Of a stretch of 64,000 bases of DNA, positions 9,142-17,853 are shown one piece after another; positions within the stretch are counted from its first letter, which is position 1; every line of letters begins with the position of its first letter. A model generated the notes under the pieces. The model was not told where the DNA came from. It was given only the letters and a program-made list of their open reading frames with translations, and did not search any database. The position numbers and the translations under genes are program-made. The stretch comes from Ralstonia pickettii. Its GTDB lineage: Bacteria > Pseudomonadota > Gammaproteobacteria > Burkholderiales > Burkholderiaceae. The DNA lies in the NCBI RefSeq assembly GCF_016466415.2, contig NZ_CP066771.1:3038001-3102000 (forward strand). Reading direction: 5' to 3'.

Positions 9142-10458
9142 CTACCACGTGTACGGGAAGCGAAGCGTAAAGACGTAGTTCGGCGCGTCCGGCGTCAGGC
9201 CCATGGCCAGCGTGGCGCTGATCGACAAGTTCTTGGTCAGCACATGGCTGATGCCGAACGTCATCGTGCCTACGTTGGTTTTGCTGCCCACCACCGACTG
9301 TTCGGCGCCGCCCTCTGGGGTGATGCGCGTGTTGCCGGAGAATGCGGTGCTGTAAGCCATCGTCAGCGCCGTGCGGTCGTTCAGCGCCAATGCAAGGCCT
9401 CCGCCCAGGGTGATGGTATCGCCCAGCTTGACCTTGCCCGGCTGCACCACGCCTTCGGTCGAGGAGATGTCAGCAAACGAGCGCGGCACGTAGTATGTGT
9501 AGCTGGCATTGGCAAACAACACCACCGGGTCGTACGTCTTCAGGAAAGACATGCCCAGCGTGCCGCTCCATACACCGTTGCCGGTCGGCAGTTGCTGGTC
9601 GATGATCAGGTTGTTGTTATTGCTGTCGGCATGGATCAGCTTGATGCCGAACGGTGAACGCCCGGTCGGTACACGCACGCGAAAGCTGCCGACAATGTCC
9701 GGCAAATCCGCTGACTCCTTGACGAGCTGATAGTAGATGCCGGCACTCACATCGCCCAAGCCCGCGGACGTCTTGTCTGCCTCGCTGACGGTGCTCGATG
9801 CCCCACCCGCACCGCCGCTGAAGAACGTGCTGGAGCGATACACGGCCGGCACTGTGAAATCCGCGCTCAGCCGATCGCTGAAGCCATAGCGGCCGGTGAC
9901 GTCGAAGGTCGTGACATTGGCCTTGGTCTGGACCAGGTTGATCTGCCCGAGAAAGATCGCATCCAGCGCCAGAAAGCCCGACAGCGCGAGGTTGCGGCGG
10001 TCGTAGTAGCTGTAGCTGATGCCGGTATCGATTGTGAAACGTCGCTCAAACAGCGGCGCGTGCTCGGATTGGAAGACGAGGTCCTTGCTCTGGATGCGGG
10101 GCTTGTCGTTGGGGTCGGGGCGCGCGGCGGTTGTGCTTTCCGACGCTGGCGCCGTGTTGCCGGATTGGGCGACCAGCGCAGACGACGGCGATTGTGTTGC
10201 CGTGGTTGCGCCCGCAGCGGATGCCTGTGCGTTGCTGGCACCGACGCCACGCCCGCGCACGCGCACGAGTTCCAGGTCGCCGACGCGCTCTTCCAATGCA
10301 TCAATGATCTTCTGCTGCCGCTCGATGATGCGCTGCAGACGCGCCAGGCGCGCGTCAAAGGAGTCTTCGGCAGACGGCGCCGATTGCGCTTCGGCCGCCG
10401 CAGGAAGCAACGACCAACATGCCACTGCCCACGCCACTGCCGTGCGTCGGTGTCCCAT
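9142..10458 (-). CDS. fapF: FapF-like outer-membrane amyloid exporter
   Basis: The 438-residue protein has a signal peptide (cleavage near residue 24, AAAEAQ). A heptad-rich coiled coil follows at about 35-65 (LARLQRIIERQQKIIDALEE), then a Ser/Thr/Ala-rich linker. The rest (about 135-438) is a beta-barrel of alternating strands ending in the aromatic FPYTW. A coiled coil ahead of a barrel is the layout of FapF, the trimeric outer-membrane channel that secretes Pseudomonas functional amyloid. The gene is last in a six-gene minus-strand run whose order matches fapABCDEF. Automatic annotation would probably call it only a transporter. Symbol assigned by context. Confidence 0.7.
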   Translation of the reverse strand: MGHRRTAVAWAVACWSLLPAAAEAQSAPSAEDSFDARLARLQRIIERQQKIIDALEERVGDLELVRVRGRGVGASNAQASAAGATTATQSPSSALVAQSGNTAPASESTTAARPDPNDKPRIQSKDLVFQSEHAPLFERRFTIDTGISYSYYDRRNLALSGFLALDAIFLGQINLVQTKANVTTFDVTGRYGFSDRLSADFTVPAVYRSSTFFSGGAGGASSTVSEADKTSAGLGDVSAGIYYQLVKESADLPDIVGSFRVRVPTGRSPFGIKLIHADSNNNNLIIDQQLPTGNGVWSGTLGMSFLKTYDPVVLFANASYTYYVPRSFADISSTEGVVQPGKVKLGDTITLGGGLALALNDRTALTMAYSTAFSGNTRITPEGGAEQSVVGSKTNVGTMTFGISHVLTKNLSISATLAMGLTPDAPNYVFTLRFPYTW

Positions 10459-10595
10459 GTTTCCCCCCGGAAAGCAAGGCGGAGGCTAAAGAGCCTCCAT
10501 TTCAGCGCACCGGCCCTATTGCCGAGCGCCGCCTCTCACTGCCTGCCTGTGTGTTCTTCTATTGCGTCGTTATAGGAAATTCTGCATCGGCACGT

Positions 10596-11402
10596 CTAGC
10601 GGCGTAAACCCGCCACCGCCTGCAATGCCTGCGCCACGCCGATCTGAGCCAGCTGCTGACGCGACATCGTCTGCATCTGCAGTTGGATCGACAACTGGTT
10701 GGCAATCAACTGCGCATTGCCCGCCATTTGCGCCACCTGCATCACGCTCCCCGCCGCCCCGGCCAGATTGGGCGTCACCGACTGCGAGACGACGCCCATC
10801 GGGCTGGTGATGGCAACCTGCACGCCGCCCGCGCCCGCCTGGGCCTGGGCGGTGAATCCGTTCTGCGCCGCCGTTGCCAACGCGCTGCCCGAAGGCAGTG
10901 TAGGCAATGGAGCGGACTGCATCGAGATCGATGTGGTGTTACTCGCCAGATTGTTGTTGCCAGCCACCTGTGTCACCTGGCCGACACCGTTGACCTGTAC
11001 ACCGGCCCCGCCGGAGGCTGCCGCCCCGGGTGTGGCGCCCGCCAGAGCCCCTATGCCCATCTGCACCGACGCCAGTGTGCTCACTGCGACGCTGGCGGTA
11101 CTGGTGCGCAGGTTGGTGGCGAGCAGCCGCGCTTCGGCCGCTGCCTGCCCTGCTTCGTTGCGCCATTGCGAGGCCATTTCAATCATGAATCCGCTGACGA
11201 TGCTGGCGCCGAGGTATTTGCCGCGCTGCTGGGCCAGCTCACCGTCATCGGCCAGCTCGACTGCGGTGCCGGAATGAAACAGCACGGCACTGTCGTGCGC
11301 TTCGGCCGGCGCGGAAGGATCAGGGAGCGGCCCGGCGCTGGCTCCGGCACACCAGCCGGCATACGCGAGCGGCAGCATCCATGCGAGTGTCTTGGTTTTC
11401 AT
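10596..11402 (-). CDS. FapE-like secreted protein of the amyloid operon
   Basis: The start MKTKTLAWMLPLAYAG at 11402 is preferred over a frame opening 15 bases earlier. It overlaps the stop of the upstream peptidase gene in TGATG and opens a clean signal peptide (cleavage after about 24, GASAG). The mature protein (268 residues in all) is rich in Ala, Gln, Asn and Gly. It holds degenerate amyloid-like units such as GVGQVTQVAGNNNLASNT (about 126-143) and VMQVAQMAGNAQLIANQLSI near 210-230. The position between the FapD-like peptidase and the FapF-like channel is that of fapE. Sequence similarity to FapE could not be tested. Confidence 0.6.
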   Translation of the reverse strand: MKTKTLAWMLPLAYAGWCAGASAGPLPDPSAPAEAHDSAVLFHSGTAVELADDGELAQQRGKYLGASIVSGFMIEMASQWRNEAGQAAAEARLLATNLRTSTASVAVSTLASVQMGIGALAGATPGAAASGGAGVQVNGVGQVTQVAGNNNLASNTTSISMQSAPLPTLPSGSALATAAQNGFTAQAQAGAGGVQVAITSPMGVVSQSVTPNLAGAAGSVMQVAQMAGNAQLIANQLSIQLQMQTMSRQQLAQIGVAQALQAVAGLRR

Positions 11403-12118
11403 CAGAACAGGTCCCACCGGGCAGGTCCAAATTCCATCTGGATCGGCAGCATCCCTCCCGAGAACGCGGCGTTCTCACGCGCACGCAAGCTGGGAGCATT
11501 CGTCTGCAGCAATCCGGAATCGGCCTGGACCGACACGTCGCCGACGATTGCAAATACGAGGCCATTCCACGCAGGCGCAAATTCCCACTCCTGCATGATG
11601 CGATTGCCCAGTGCAGGGTCGGCGATAAACACCCTGCCCTGGGCCGCGCGCTTGACGACCACGAAATGTTGGTACCCGTTCAAGCTCAACAAGACGATCA
11701 CCGGGATCGCCAGATCGCGCAATGCCGCCATGTCCACACGGTAGCCACGGCCCCTAAAGCCGAGTGTCTGCACATAGTTGCGCATATCGAGCATGGAGAA
11801 CCCTTGCTCGGCGACCTGCTTCGGGTCGCTCACTTTCATCATGTCGGCAATGACGCGGCGCTCATCGATGTCCAAGCCATAGCCGTAGCGCAGCAACGTG
11901 CCAACCGCAGCCGCCCCGCAACTGAAATCCTGCTGCTGTCGCATCACACTGCGATAGCGCAGCTCCGCCATGCTCTTGACCGGCTTGTTCAGTGGCATTT
12001 CGCTGTCGGCGCGCAACGCAATCGCGCCCTCCTGGGCACTGGCCTGCGTTGCCCACAAGCCGCCTGCGCAGAAGAGACACAACACCATCCTGCCCACCGA
12101 TTGACGGTTCAGTCGCAT
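11402..12118 (-). CDS. fapD: FapD-like C39 cysteine peptidase
   Basis: The 238-residue periplasmic protein has a signal peptide (to about residue 28) and a C39 papain-like peptidase domain. The catalytic motif is QQQDFSCGAA with C67; H151 sits in GYQHFVVV and D167 in FIADPALG. The Q-x5-C spacing and the H/D pair are those of bacteriocin-type C39 peptidases. In Fap systems the C39 peptidase FapD is needed for amyloid export. Its start codon is preceded by GGGGGG-type purines (AAGGGGGGATTC). Translation is probably coupled to the downstream gene through the TGATG overlap. Confidence 0.78.
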   Translation of the reverse strand: MRLNRQSVGRMVLCLFCAGGLWATQASAQEGAIALRADSEMPLNKPVKSMAELRYRSVMRQQQDFSCGAAAVGTLLRYGYGLDIDERRVIADMMKVSDPKQVAEQGFSMLDMRNYVQTLGFRGRGYRVDMAALRDLAIPVIVLLSLNGYQHFVVVKRAAQGRVFIADPALGNRIMQEWEFAPAWNGLVFAIVGDVSVQADSGLLQTNAPSLRARENAAFSGGMLPIQMEFGPARWDLF

Positions 12119-12184
12119 GAATCCCCCCCTTGGGGAACGGACACCCGACCGCCGGAGCAGCGGCCGGGAGTTTGGACGCCAGCC

Positions 12185-12964
12185 TTAGTTGGCGGCCTTG
12201 GCCGTGGCGATTGCCAGGCCGTTGTGCTGCAGGTTGCCCGCGCCAGCCGCGATGTTGACGCCGATGTTGCCCATCGCGTTCATCAGTGCAGTGCCGTTCA
12301 GCGATGCAACATTGGTCGGATCGCAACCATTCAGGCGCAGCGAGTTGTTGTCAGCCGACTGCTTGTTGTAGTCGGTGGCCTTGGCGATACGACCCGAGGT
12401 GTTGGTCGATGCAGCCATACCGTTCTCTTGCAGCTCACCCGCGCCAGCAGCGATGTTCACGCCGATGGTGCCCTTGGCGCCGTTCAGAGCGCTACCGCCC
12501 AGCGATGCCTTGTTGAGAGCATTGCCGATGGACAGCGACTCACCCGGGTCCGCCTGGTTGTTGAACACCTGGGCCGAAGCGAACACCTTGCCGGCATCCA
12601 CGGCCGCCAGCGCAACGTCGTTGGACTGCACATTGCCAGCGCCGGACGTCACGTTCACCCCGACTGCGCCCTGCGCGCCCTTGAGCGCCTGTCCATCAAC
12701 CGTCGCCGTATTGCTGCCACGCCGCAGGTCGACCGAGTTGTTGTTGCTGGATTGCGTGGAATCGACAACCGCCGACGATTCCGAGCTGAACGGCACAAAA
12801 CCCAGCGCGAGGCCGTAGCCCTGCACGTGGATGTCATTGCTGATTTCGGTCACGTTGCTGATAACCGCCCCGGAGGAGCGCGGACCGTCGTCTCGTCCCT
12901 GAGCGTGGGCTGCACCTGCAGCCAGCAGGGCGAGTACAGCAATGGCAGTCAGTTTGGCTTTCAT
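12185..12964 (-). CDS. FapC/FapB-like functional amyloid subunit with three repeats
   Basis: The 259-residue secreted protein has a signal peptide MKAKLTAIAVLALLAAGAAHA. Three repeat cores start at residues 91, 157 and 224, a period of 66-67: GAVGVNVTSGAGNVQSNDVA, GTIGVNIAAGAGELQENGMA and GNIGVNIAAGAGNLQHNGLA. The Gly-Val-Asn/Gln-Asn pattern closely resembles the imperfect repeats of Pseudomonas FapB and FapC, which stack into the cross-beta fibre. Linkers are Asn/Ser/Ala-rich. One cysteine (C214) is present instead of the CxxC seen in some FapC. The strong ribosome site (GGAAGGGAGATCACC) suits a major subunit. Confidence 0.72.
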   Translation of the reverse strand: MKAKLTAIAVLALLAAGAAHAQGRDDGPRSSGAVISNVTEISNDIHVQGYGLALGFVPFSSESSAVVDSTQSSNNNSVDLRRGSNTATVDGQALKGAQGAVGVNVTSGAGNVQSNDVALAAVDAGKVFASAQVFNNQADPGESLSIGNALNKASLGGSALNGAKGTIGVNIAAGAGELQENGMAASTNTSGRIAKATDYNKQSADNNSLRLNGCDPTNVASLNGTALMNAMGNIGVNIAAGAGNLQHNGLAIATAKAAN

Positions 12965-12990
12965 GGTGATCTCCCTTCCTTCTGTTGCTG

Positions 12991-13599
12991 TTAAAAAAGA
13001 GTGCCCGCCGGGGGACGGAGCACAAAGACGTTGGATACGACATTCCCCGTTCCTGCCGTCTGGTTGACCTGCACAACGCCGGAGGTATTGCGCAACGCCG
13101 TCGATGCAATCGACGCGTCTTGCCTGCCCTCCGCCGCGGGCGCGGCATCCTGACGACGAGACTGTGAAGCCACGCCCGACAGGGCACTGTCGGCAAGTGG
13201 CTCGATGTGATGGGATTGCTGTTGCACAACCGACGCAGTGGGGGCGATCACCGCGACGTTGACCTGTGCGTTGCCGGCACCGCTGGCCTGATTGATCGAC
13301 ACCAGACCCGCCGCACCATTGAAAGACGCGCCCGCCAGCCGGCTCGATGCCGATACGCCCGACCGTACCCGCCCGACAAACTGCGATGACACGACGCGGG
13401 CCTCATCGGTCGACACGGCGGCCACGTTGGCCTGCACGTTGCCCGCCCCCGAGGCCTGATTGACGGCCACGCGCCCGGCCGTGTTTGCAGCGGCATCGCC
13501 CTCCACTACGGCGGACACCGGCGCACTTTGGGCCCACGCCGCGCCAGCCGGCACGGCGCTGAGCACCGCCACTACGAAGTGCCACGTTAGAGACTTCAC
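12991..13599 (-). CDS. FapB-like second amyloid subunit with three repeats
   Basis: The 202-residue secreted protein has a signal peptide to about residue 24 (AAWAQS). Repeat cores lie at about 42-62 (GRVAVNQASGAGNVQANVAA), 98-118 (GLVSINQASGAGNAQVNVAV) and 174-194 (GVVQVNQTAGTGNVVSNVFV). They share the Val-Asn-Gln-x2-Gly-x-Gly-Asn frame with the 12185-12964 product but use a different linker length. In Pseudomonas a minor FapB nucleates the FapC fibre; this smaller protein just upstream would fit that role. The start is GTG at 13599, overlapping the upstream stop as GTGA, which implies coupled translation. Confidence 0.68.
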   Translation of the reverse strand: MKSLTWHFVVAVLSAVPAGAAWAQSAPVSAVVEGDAAANTAGRVAVNQASGAGNVQANVAAVSTDEARVVSSQFVGRVRSGVSASSRLAGASFNGAAGLVSINQASGAGNAQVNVAVIAPTASVVQQQSHHIEPLADSALSGVASQSRRQDAAPAAEGRQDASIASTALRNTSGVVQVNQTAGTGNVVSNVFVLRPPAGTLF

Positions 13600-14105
13600 G
13601 GCTGCCCGCCACGCGAGAGCGGCGCCAGTGCGCCGCTGATCTGCGACGCAATGCCCGCCGTGGCCTGCACCACTTGCCCGCCTACGCCGCCAACGGCAGC
13701 GCCGCTCACGGCATTACCGACGGAAAGCCCGCCCGCGGTGGGTTGCAATCCGGTTCCCGTGGATGACGTCAGGGCGCGCTGCAGGCCTGTCGCTGCGTTG
13801 CCGGAAGCGGCGCGCGATGCGCCGAGTTCGCCGTCAGACAGCACCGACATGACCGACCCGACGGATTGATTGAACGCCTGCGTAGGAAACGGGCTCACCG
13901 CCGTGCGGATGGGCAGTGCATCGGTCTGAACGCCCCGATAGGCGACGCGCGGGGTGACATCGCGCTGCACGATGATGTCGCCCTCGTCGGCATGTGCCGG
14001 CGCCAAAGCAAGCGCCATCGCCAGACACGCAGCCAGTGCGGTCGGCTCTATCGCGCAAAAGGTCGCCCAACGCCAAGCATGGCGCTGTGAGGTGATTGTC
14101 GGCAT
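13596..14105 (-). CDS. First gene of the amyloid operon (FapA position)
   Basis: The 169-residue protein has a long N-region and signal peptide (hydrophobic core about 22-38, cleavage near APAHA-DE). The mature part is rich in Gly, Ala, Ser and Thr, with units such as GNAVSGAAVGGVGGQVVQAT and NQSVGSVMSVLSDGELGAS. It has no enzyme motif. As first gene of the run it occupies the place of fapA, which in Pseudomonas affects fibre composition; sequence similarity to FapA was not established. It overlaps the next gene by four bases. The operon promoter should lie in 14106-14305, but no clear sigma-70 box was identified there. Confidence 0.55.
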   Translation of the reverse strand: MPTITSQRHAWRWATFCAIEPTALAACLAMALALAPAHADEGDIIVQRDVTPRVAYRGVQTDALPIRTAVSPFPTQAFNQSVGSVMSVLSDGELGASRAASGNAATGLQRALTSSTGTGLQPTAGGLSVGNAVSGAAVGGVGGQVVQATAGIASQISGALAPLSRGGQP

Positions 14106-14530
14106 GGCTCGCTCCTCCCCGGGGGCCCTAGAGCGACATCCATGCCATGACGACTAACCGCCTGATTTGTCTAGAAAATCACCCGTCAGGAGAGACCATG
14201 CACCCCTGCAGCACGCATTTTTGTGTCATGGCTGAAACAGGCAAGTCACTGAATTGAGGGAAGCAAACCTGCCCGGACAAGGGATCGTCCGGTCAGGCAT
14301 GCCAAATGGAATGTTTCAGCCGTGAAGCGGCTACGTTTGTCGACACTCACGCACATACCGCGACAGCGACGACGCTCTCACCCTATGAGGCACGCTGGCT
14401 CGCTCCCGGCAAGGCGGTCACGCCATGGACTCCAACCACCCGCCGGCGATGGGAAGCTAGAATCGCGCGAACTGCCACCATCGACCAGCCGCAAAAAGGT
14501 CAATACGACTCACCCGGGAGGATTTGCGCT

Positions 14531-15511
14531 ATGGCCATGAAACGCCTTGTCCTTTCTGCCCTGCTTCTGTTGATGATTGTGGTGATCGCTGTCCTTGCAT
14601 CGCCATGGCCCAGCGTGTTGGTCATCCGCGCCATCTTCGATCACGGCGCCGCGCAGGCATCCAACGCATTGGAGCCGTTTGTTCCCGACGATGTGGCTGT
14701 GCAAACCGGCCTGGTCTACGACCCCAGCGATCCGGATGGGCGCCTGGACATCTATCGCGGCAAGGCGGCCACCCCGGACGGTCCTGTCGTCGTGTGGTTT
14801 CATGGCGGCGGATTTGTTTCCGGACGCCGGGCCGATCTCGCCAACTATCTGAAGATCCTTGCAGGCAACGGCTTTACGGTCGTCAATGTGGACTACACCA
14901 TCGCGCCCGAGGCGACCTATCCCACGCCCATCCGGCAGGCCAACAGGGCGCTTGCGTTCCTGTCCGCGCAGGCTTCGCAATTGAAGATCAATGCAAACAA
15001 GATGGTCTTGGCGGGCGACAGTGCGGGGGCGCAAATCGCGGCGCAGACGGCGGCCTTGGTGACGAACGAGCGCTATGCGCAAGCGCTGCGAATCTCACCC
15101 GAGCCATTGGCAAATCAGATCGCCGGCGTCTTGCTCTATTGCGGCGTGTACGACATCACGCAGATGGGCCAAAGCGGCGGCTTGGGTGCCTGGTTCGTCA
15201 AGGCGACCGCGTGGGCGTACAGCGGCAAGCGAGATTGGCATCAGGTGCCGGGGTTCGACACCATGTCGATCACCCCTTACATCTCCCGCAGCTTTCCTCG
15301 CGCGTTTGTGAGTGCGGGCAATGCCGATCCGCTTGGGCCGCAGTCGGTGGCCCTCGCAGCCGCGCTGCAGGCGCAGGGAGTGAATGTAACGAGCCTCTTC
15401 TTCCCGAAGGACTACCAGCCCCCGCTCGGGCACGAATATCAGTTCCGGTTGGACACCGACGCCGGCAAGGGTGCGCTGGCGCAATCGGTGGCCTGGCTCA
15501 GGTCGCTATAG
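14531..15511 (+). CDS. HSL-family alpha/beta hydrolase (esterase)
   Basis: The 326-residue protein has an N-terminal membrane anchor or signal (about 4-24). The catalytic domain shows the hormone-sensitive-lipase oxyanion motif HGGGF (91-95) and the nucleophile elbow GDSAG (162-166, Ser164). A late acidic residue lies in GNADPLG and a histidine in LGHEYQF. Such enzymes cleave short acyl esters; the substrate is unknown. The open frame extends upstream to 14306, but GGGAGG at 14515-14520 fits the ATG at 14531, and the upstream translation is not protein-like. It is transcribed away from the amyloid operon. Confidence 0.85.
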   Translation: MAMKRLVLSALLLLMIVVIAVLASPWPSVLVIRAIFDHGAAQASNALEPFVPDDVAVQTGLVYDPSDPDGRLDIYRGKAATPDGPVVVWFHGGGFVSGRRADLANYLKILAGNGFTVVNVDYTIAPEATYPTPIRQANRALAFLSAQASQLKINANKMVLAGDSAGAQIAAQTAALVTNERYAQALRISPEPLANQIAGVLLYCGVYDITQMGQSGGLGAWFVKATAWAYSGKRDWHQVPGFDTMSITPYISRSFPRAFVSAGNADPLGPQSVALAAALQAQGVNVTSLFFPKDYQPPLGHEYQFRLDTDAGKGALAQSVAWLRSL

Positions 15512-15794
15512 GTCGAAGCGCCGCAAAGCGCGACCGCGCCTGCTTTACGCGCTGCGGCGCGACGTGAGGTTTGCAGTGAGCCAAGCTGCCACCTCGCTAA
15601 CCGGAATGGCATGGCGTTGATTGAGCGACCGGTCCCTGTCCCAGCCCGCCGAGCAAAGACGGCTCGGTCCACTCTAAGCCGCAGGAGGGCGCGGCCTAGG
15701 GCGGCCCAGGGCGGCTTCCGGCTTGCCGGCGACCCGCCCGTAAATCACGGTGCCGCCCCGCCGGATACACGATCTCGCTGGCGGCCCGCCGGAC

Positions 15795-16121
15795 TCAACG
15801 ATCCGAGCGCTCGACGACGACCTCGCTAATCTGAAGCACCGGTGCAATGTCGGTGTAGTTGACGATATCGGCCAGGATCTCCGCGCCGTGCTGCTTCATG
15901 GCCGCCTGGAACGCATCGGCCGATTCACAGATGAACGCGCACATCGCCACGTAGGCAGGTGGCGTGCCGGGTGCTCCGCCGGCCAGGCCTTTATCGACGG
16001 TGTAATACGCACAGGCATTGCCAAGTCGCGCCTTCGCCAGCGGCATGTGGCGTTCGCGGTAATAGTCGTGGTCGAAGCGTGCGCCTTCGGCGTAGGGGTA
16101 CATCACGGTCACTTTGATCAT
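15795..16121 (-). CDS. EthD-family protein
   Basis: The 108-residue protein starts MIKVTVMYPYAEGARFDHDYY and has the EthD ferredoxin-like fold pattern: a hydrophobic strand, a Y-x5-HMPLAK motif and a later strand. EthD proteins are small dimeric proteins associated with oxidative degradation pathways; their exact role is usually unclear. The start at 16121 has AAGGAGAA six bases upstream, and the longer frame to 16190 has no ribosome site. It is followed upstream by a PhzF-type gene on the same strand (gap 175 bp), with no obvious pathway partner. Confidence 0.75.
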   Translation of the reverse strand: MIKVTVMYPYAEGARFDHDYYRERHMPLAKARLGNACAYYTVDKGLAGGAPGTPPAYVAMCAFICESADAFQAAMKQHGAEILADIVNYTDIAPVLQISEVVVERSDR

Positions 16122-16296
16122 GCGGTTCTCCTTGTCTTCATTGGTGGCGACATGAACCCGCGCACACGTCAGCGATCCATTTGGCGCCACAAGCGGCGCA
16201 ATGGCTTGCCAACAGCGGATTGCGGGGTATTGGTGTTCCTCTTCCAGCGAGGCAACGTCCGCTTCTGGCCGGTACTCAACGGTGGCCGCAGGCGAG

Positions 16297-17211
16297 TCAG
16301 TGCAACACCGGCAGCCAGAATGTACCTTCCATGACGGCTACGCATTTTCCGCCGACGCGAACTGTCGATGTGTCGCCTGTCTTCTCGCAAGATGCGACGA
16401 GTGTGCTGGGGCGCCCCATGTCGACGCCTTGCCGCGCGCGCAACGTCAATTCGGGCACCGAGCGCGTTGCAGCCAGGAGCGCAACCGTGGCGCACGTTGC
16501 GCTGCCCGTTGCGGGGTCCTCTGTCATGCGCGGTGTAAACATCCGCGATTGCAAATCACACCCCGCCTGAATGCCGTCGTCTCCGACGTCCCGCGTGTAC
16601 GCGTAGATAGAGACGGCGCCATCGAGCGGCAAGGTGGCCTTGTACGCAACCGGGTTCGGTACGCAGCGGCGCAGGGCATCCCGCGAGCGCAGCTCAACAA
16701 TGAGGAAGGGCAGCCCCACCGATGCGACGATCGGCCGGTGGACGTCAACTTGAATGTCTTTGGCATCAAGCGAGAGGCAGGCGGCAACGCTTTCGGCGGC
16801 AACTTCAGAGCGCAGCGACAGCTGCTCCGGCGCAACGAGTTCACCGCCGACAACGGTGGTGCCTTCCATGAGCTGCCGAACCGGCACCACGCCTGCCGCT
16901 TCATCAAAGACCAGGGTGTCCGGTAACGGCTCGCCTGCTTCTGCGGCCTTCGTGGCCAGCACAAAAGCCGTTCCGATGTTGGGATGGCCGGCAAACGGAA
17001 TCTCTCGCGACGGCGTGAATATCCGTACCCATGCGGTATGCGATGGGTCTCGGGGCGGAAAGACAAACGTCGTTTCGGTGTAACCAAATTCAGCTGCGAT
17101 GGATTGCATCTGCTCGGTCGACAAGCCTTCGCAATCCAGCACCACCGCGACTGGATTGCCCTGGAGCGGGATGTCGGTGAACACGTCGGCTGTCACGTAG
17201 CGGCGCTTCAT
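16297..17211 (-). CDS. PhzF-family isomerase/epimerase-like protein
   Basis: The 304-residue protein has the two-lobed PhzF (diaminopimelate-epimerase-like) fold. Recognisable motifs are VFTDIPLQGNPVAVV near the N-terminus, GYTETTFVF with the conserved acid E46, IPFAGHPNIGTAFVL around 72-86, and MTEDPATGSATCA in the second lobe. PhzF enzymes catalyse isomerisations, as in phenazine synthesis, but most family members have unknown substrates. No phenazine genes are nearby, so phenazine production should not be inferred. The ATG at 17211 is preceded by a purine-rich site (AGAGCAACC). Confidence 0.85.
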   Translation of the reverse strand: MKRRYVTADVFTDIPLQGNPVAVVLDCEGLSTEQMQSIAAEFGYTETTFVFPPRDPSHTAWVRIFTPSREIPFAGHPNIGTAFVLATKAAEAGEPLPDTLVFDEAAGVVPVRQLMEGTTVVGGELVAPEQLSLRSEVAAESVAACLSLDAKDIQVDVHRPIVASVGLPFLIVELRSRDALRRCVPNPVAYKATLPLDGAVSIYAYTRDVGDDGIQAGCDLQSRMFTPRMTEDPATGSATCATVALLAATRSVPELTLRARQGVDMGRPSTLVASCEKTGDTSTVRVGGKCVAVMEGTFWLPVLH

Positions 17212-17239
17212 GGTTGCTCTTCCATATGAGGGTTACTGG

Positions 17240-17671
17240 TCAGGAGAAATTTGTGTGGCCGACCGGCATTCCGCGGGCGTGCTGCTGGGCGTGTGCGAAC
17301 AGCTGACCGAGGCTTAGCCTTTCGTTCCAGACATGGCACAACTCCAGCCCATACCGCTTCTCAACATCCTTTGCCAGGGTTTCTAGTTCAAGCGCGTCTG
17401 GAGTCCATTGCCGTGGATATAAGGCCCGATATATCGCCAGAACTTCATCATCCGGGCTGAGCATCAGCTTCTCCCCGTCGCGCAACGCAAACGCGCCGAC
17501 AAACAGCAGCAGAAATTCTCGAATCTCCAGCTTTGAGGCTGACGGGAAAGCTCTGCGCCAGTTTTTCCCCTGACAGCTGCGGCCACTGAACGGTGCAGGC
17601 AACTTCGTTCCAGGGAACGCTGCCCATAGCAGGGCAACCAGAAACAGTGCGATAAGAATCAATGTGGTCAT
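17240..17671 (-). CDS. Hypothetical membrane-anchored protein
   Basis: The protein is 143 residues if started at MTTLILIALFLVALLWAAFPG (17671). This start gives a classic N-terminal transmembrane anchor; the longer frame to 17779 would bury it. The cytosolic part contains LMLSPDDEVLAIYRALYP and TPDALELETLAKDVEKRYGLEL, a helical region with no known catalytic motif. It is 28 bp downstream of the PhzF gene but on the same minus strand, beyond its 5' end, so it would be transcribed first. I do not recognise the family. Confidence 0.6.
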   Translation of the reverse strand: MTTLILIALFLVALLWAAFPGTKLPAPFSGRSCQGKNWRRAFPSASKLEIREFLLLFVGAFALRDGEKLMLSPDDEVLAIYRALYPRQWTPDALELETLAKDVEKRYGLELCHVWNERLSLGQLFAHAQQHARGMPVGHTNFS

Positions 17672-17828
17672 GACCCGCCCATATCCAGAATTGGAGACTA
17701 GGAAACCGCTGAGTTCTCGGAGTGCTGGCAACGTGTGTGCGGCCCATTCTAGCGGCCCGCTTTTGCGTGCGTTGATCACGCCTCGCCCGCACCGAACAGC
17801 CCATCAAAAAAATTAGCTTGCAATTCAA

Positions 17829-17838
17829 TAGCACACTA
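17829..17838. promoter_or_regulatory. OhrR-type operator ahead of ohrR
   Basis: TAGCACACTA lies 16 bp before the ohrR start in an AT-rich setting. Apart from two central bases, the same TAGC-N2-RCTA pattern recurs ahead of ohr at 18372-18381 (TAGCGCGCTA). A shared site at both genes fits autoregulation by OhrR. Confidence 0.5.
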
Positions 17839-17853
17839 TATATATTCTCCTCC

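Noticed and set aside
11381-12994. Long plus-strand frame of 537 codons
   Set aside because: It runs opposite the C39 peptidase and amyloid subunit genes, which have signal peptides, motifs and repeats; the plus-strand product has none.
16297-17211. Phenazine biosynthesis
   Set aside because: Only a PhzF-fold protein is present; no other phz genes are nearby and most PhzF relatives have other roles.
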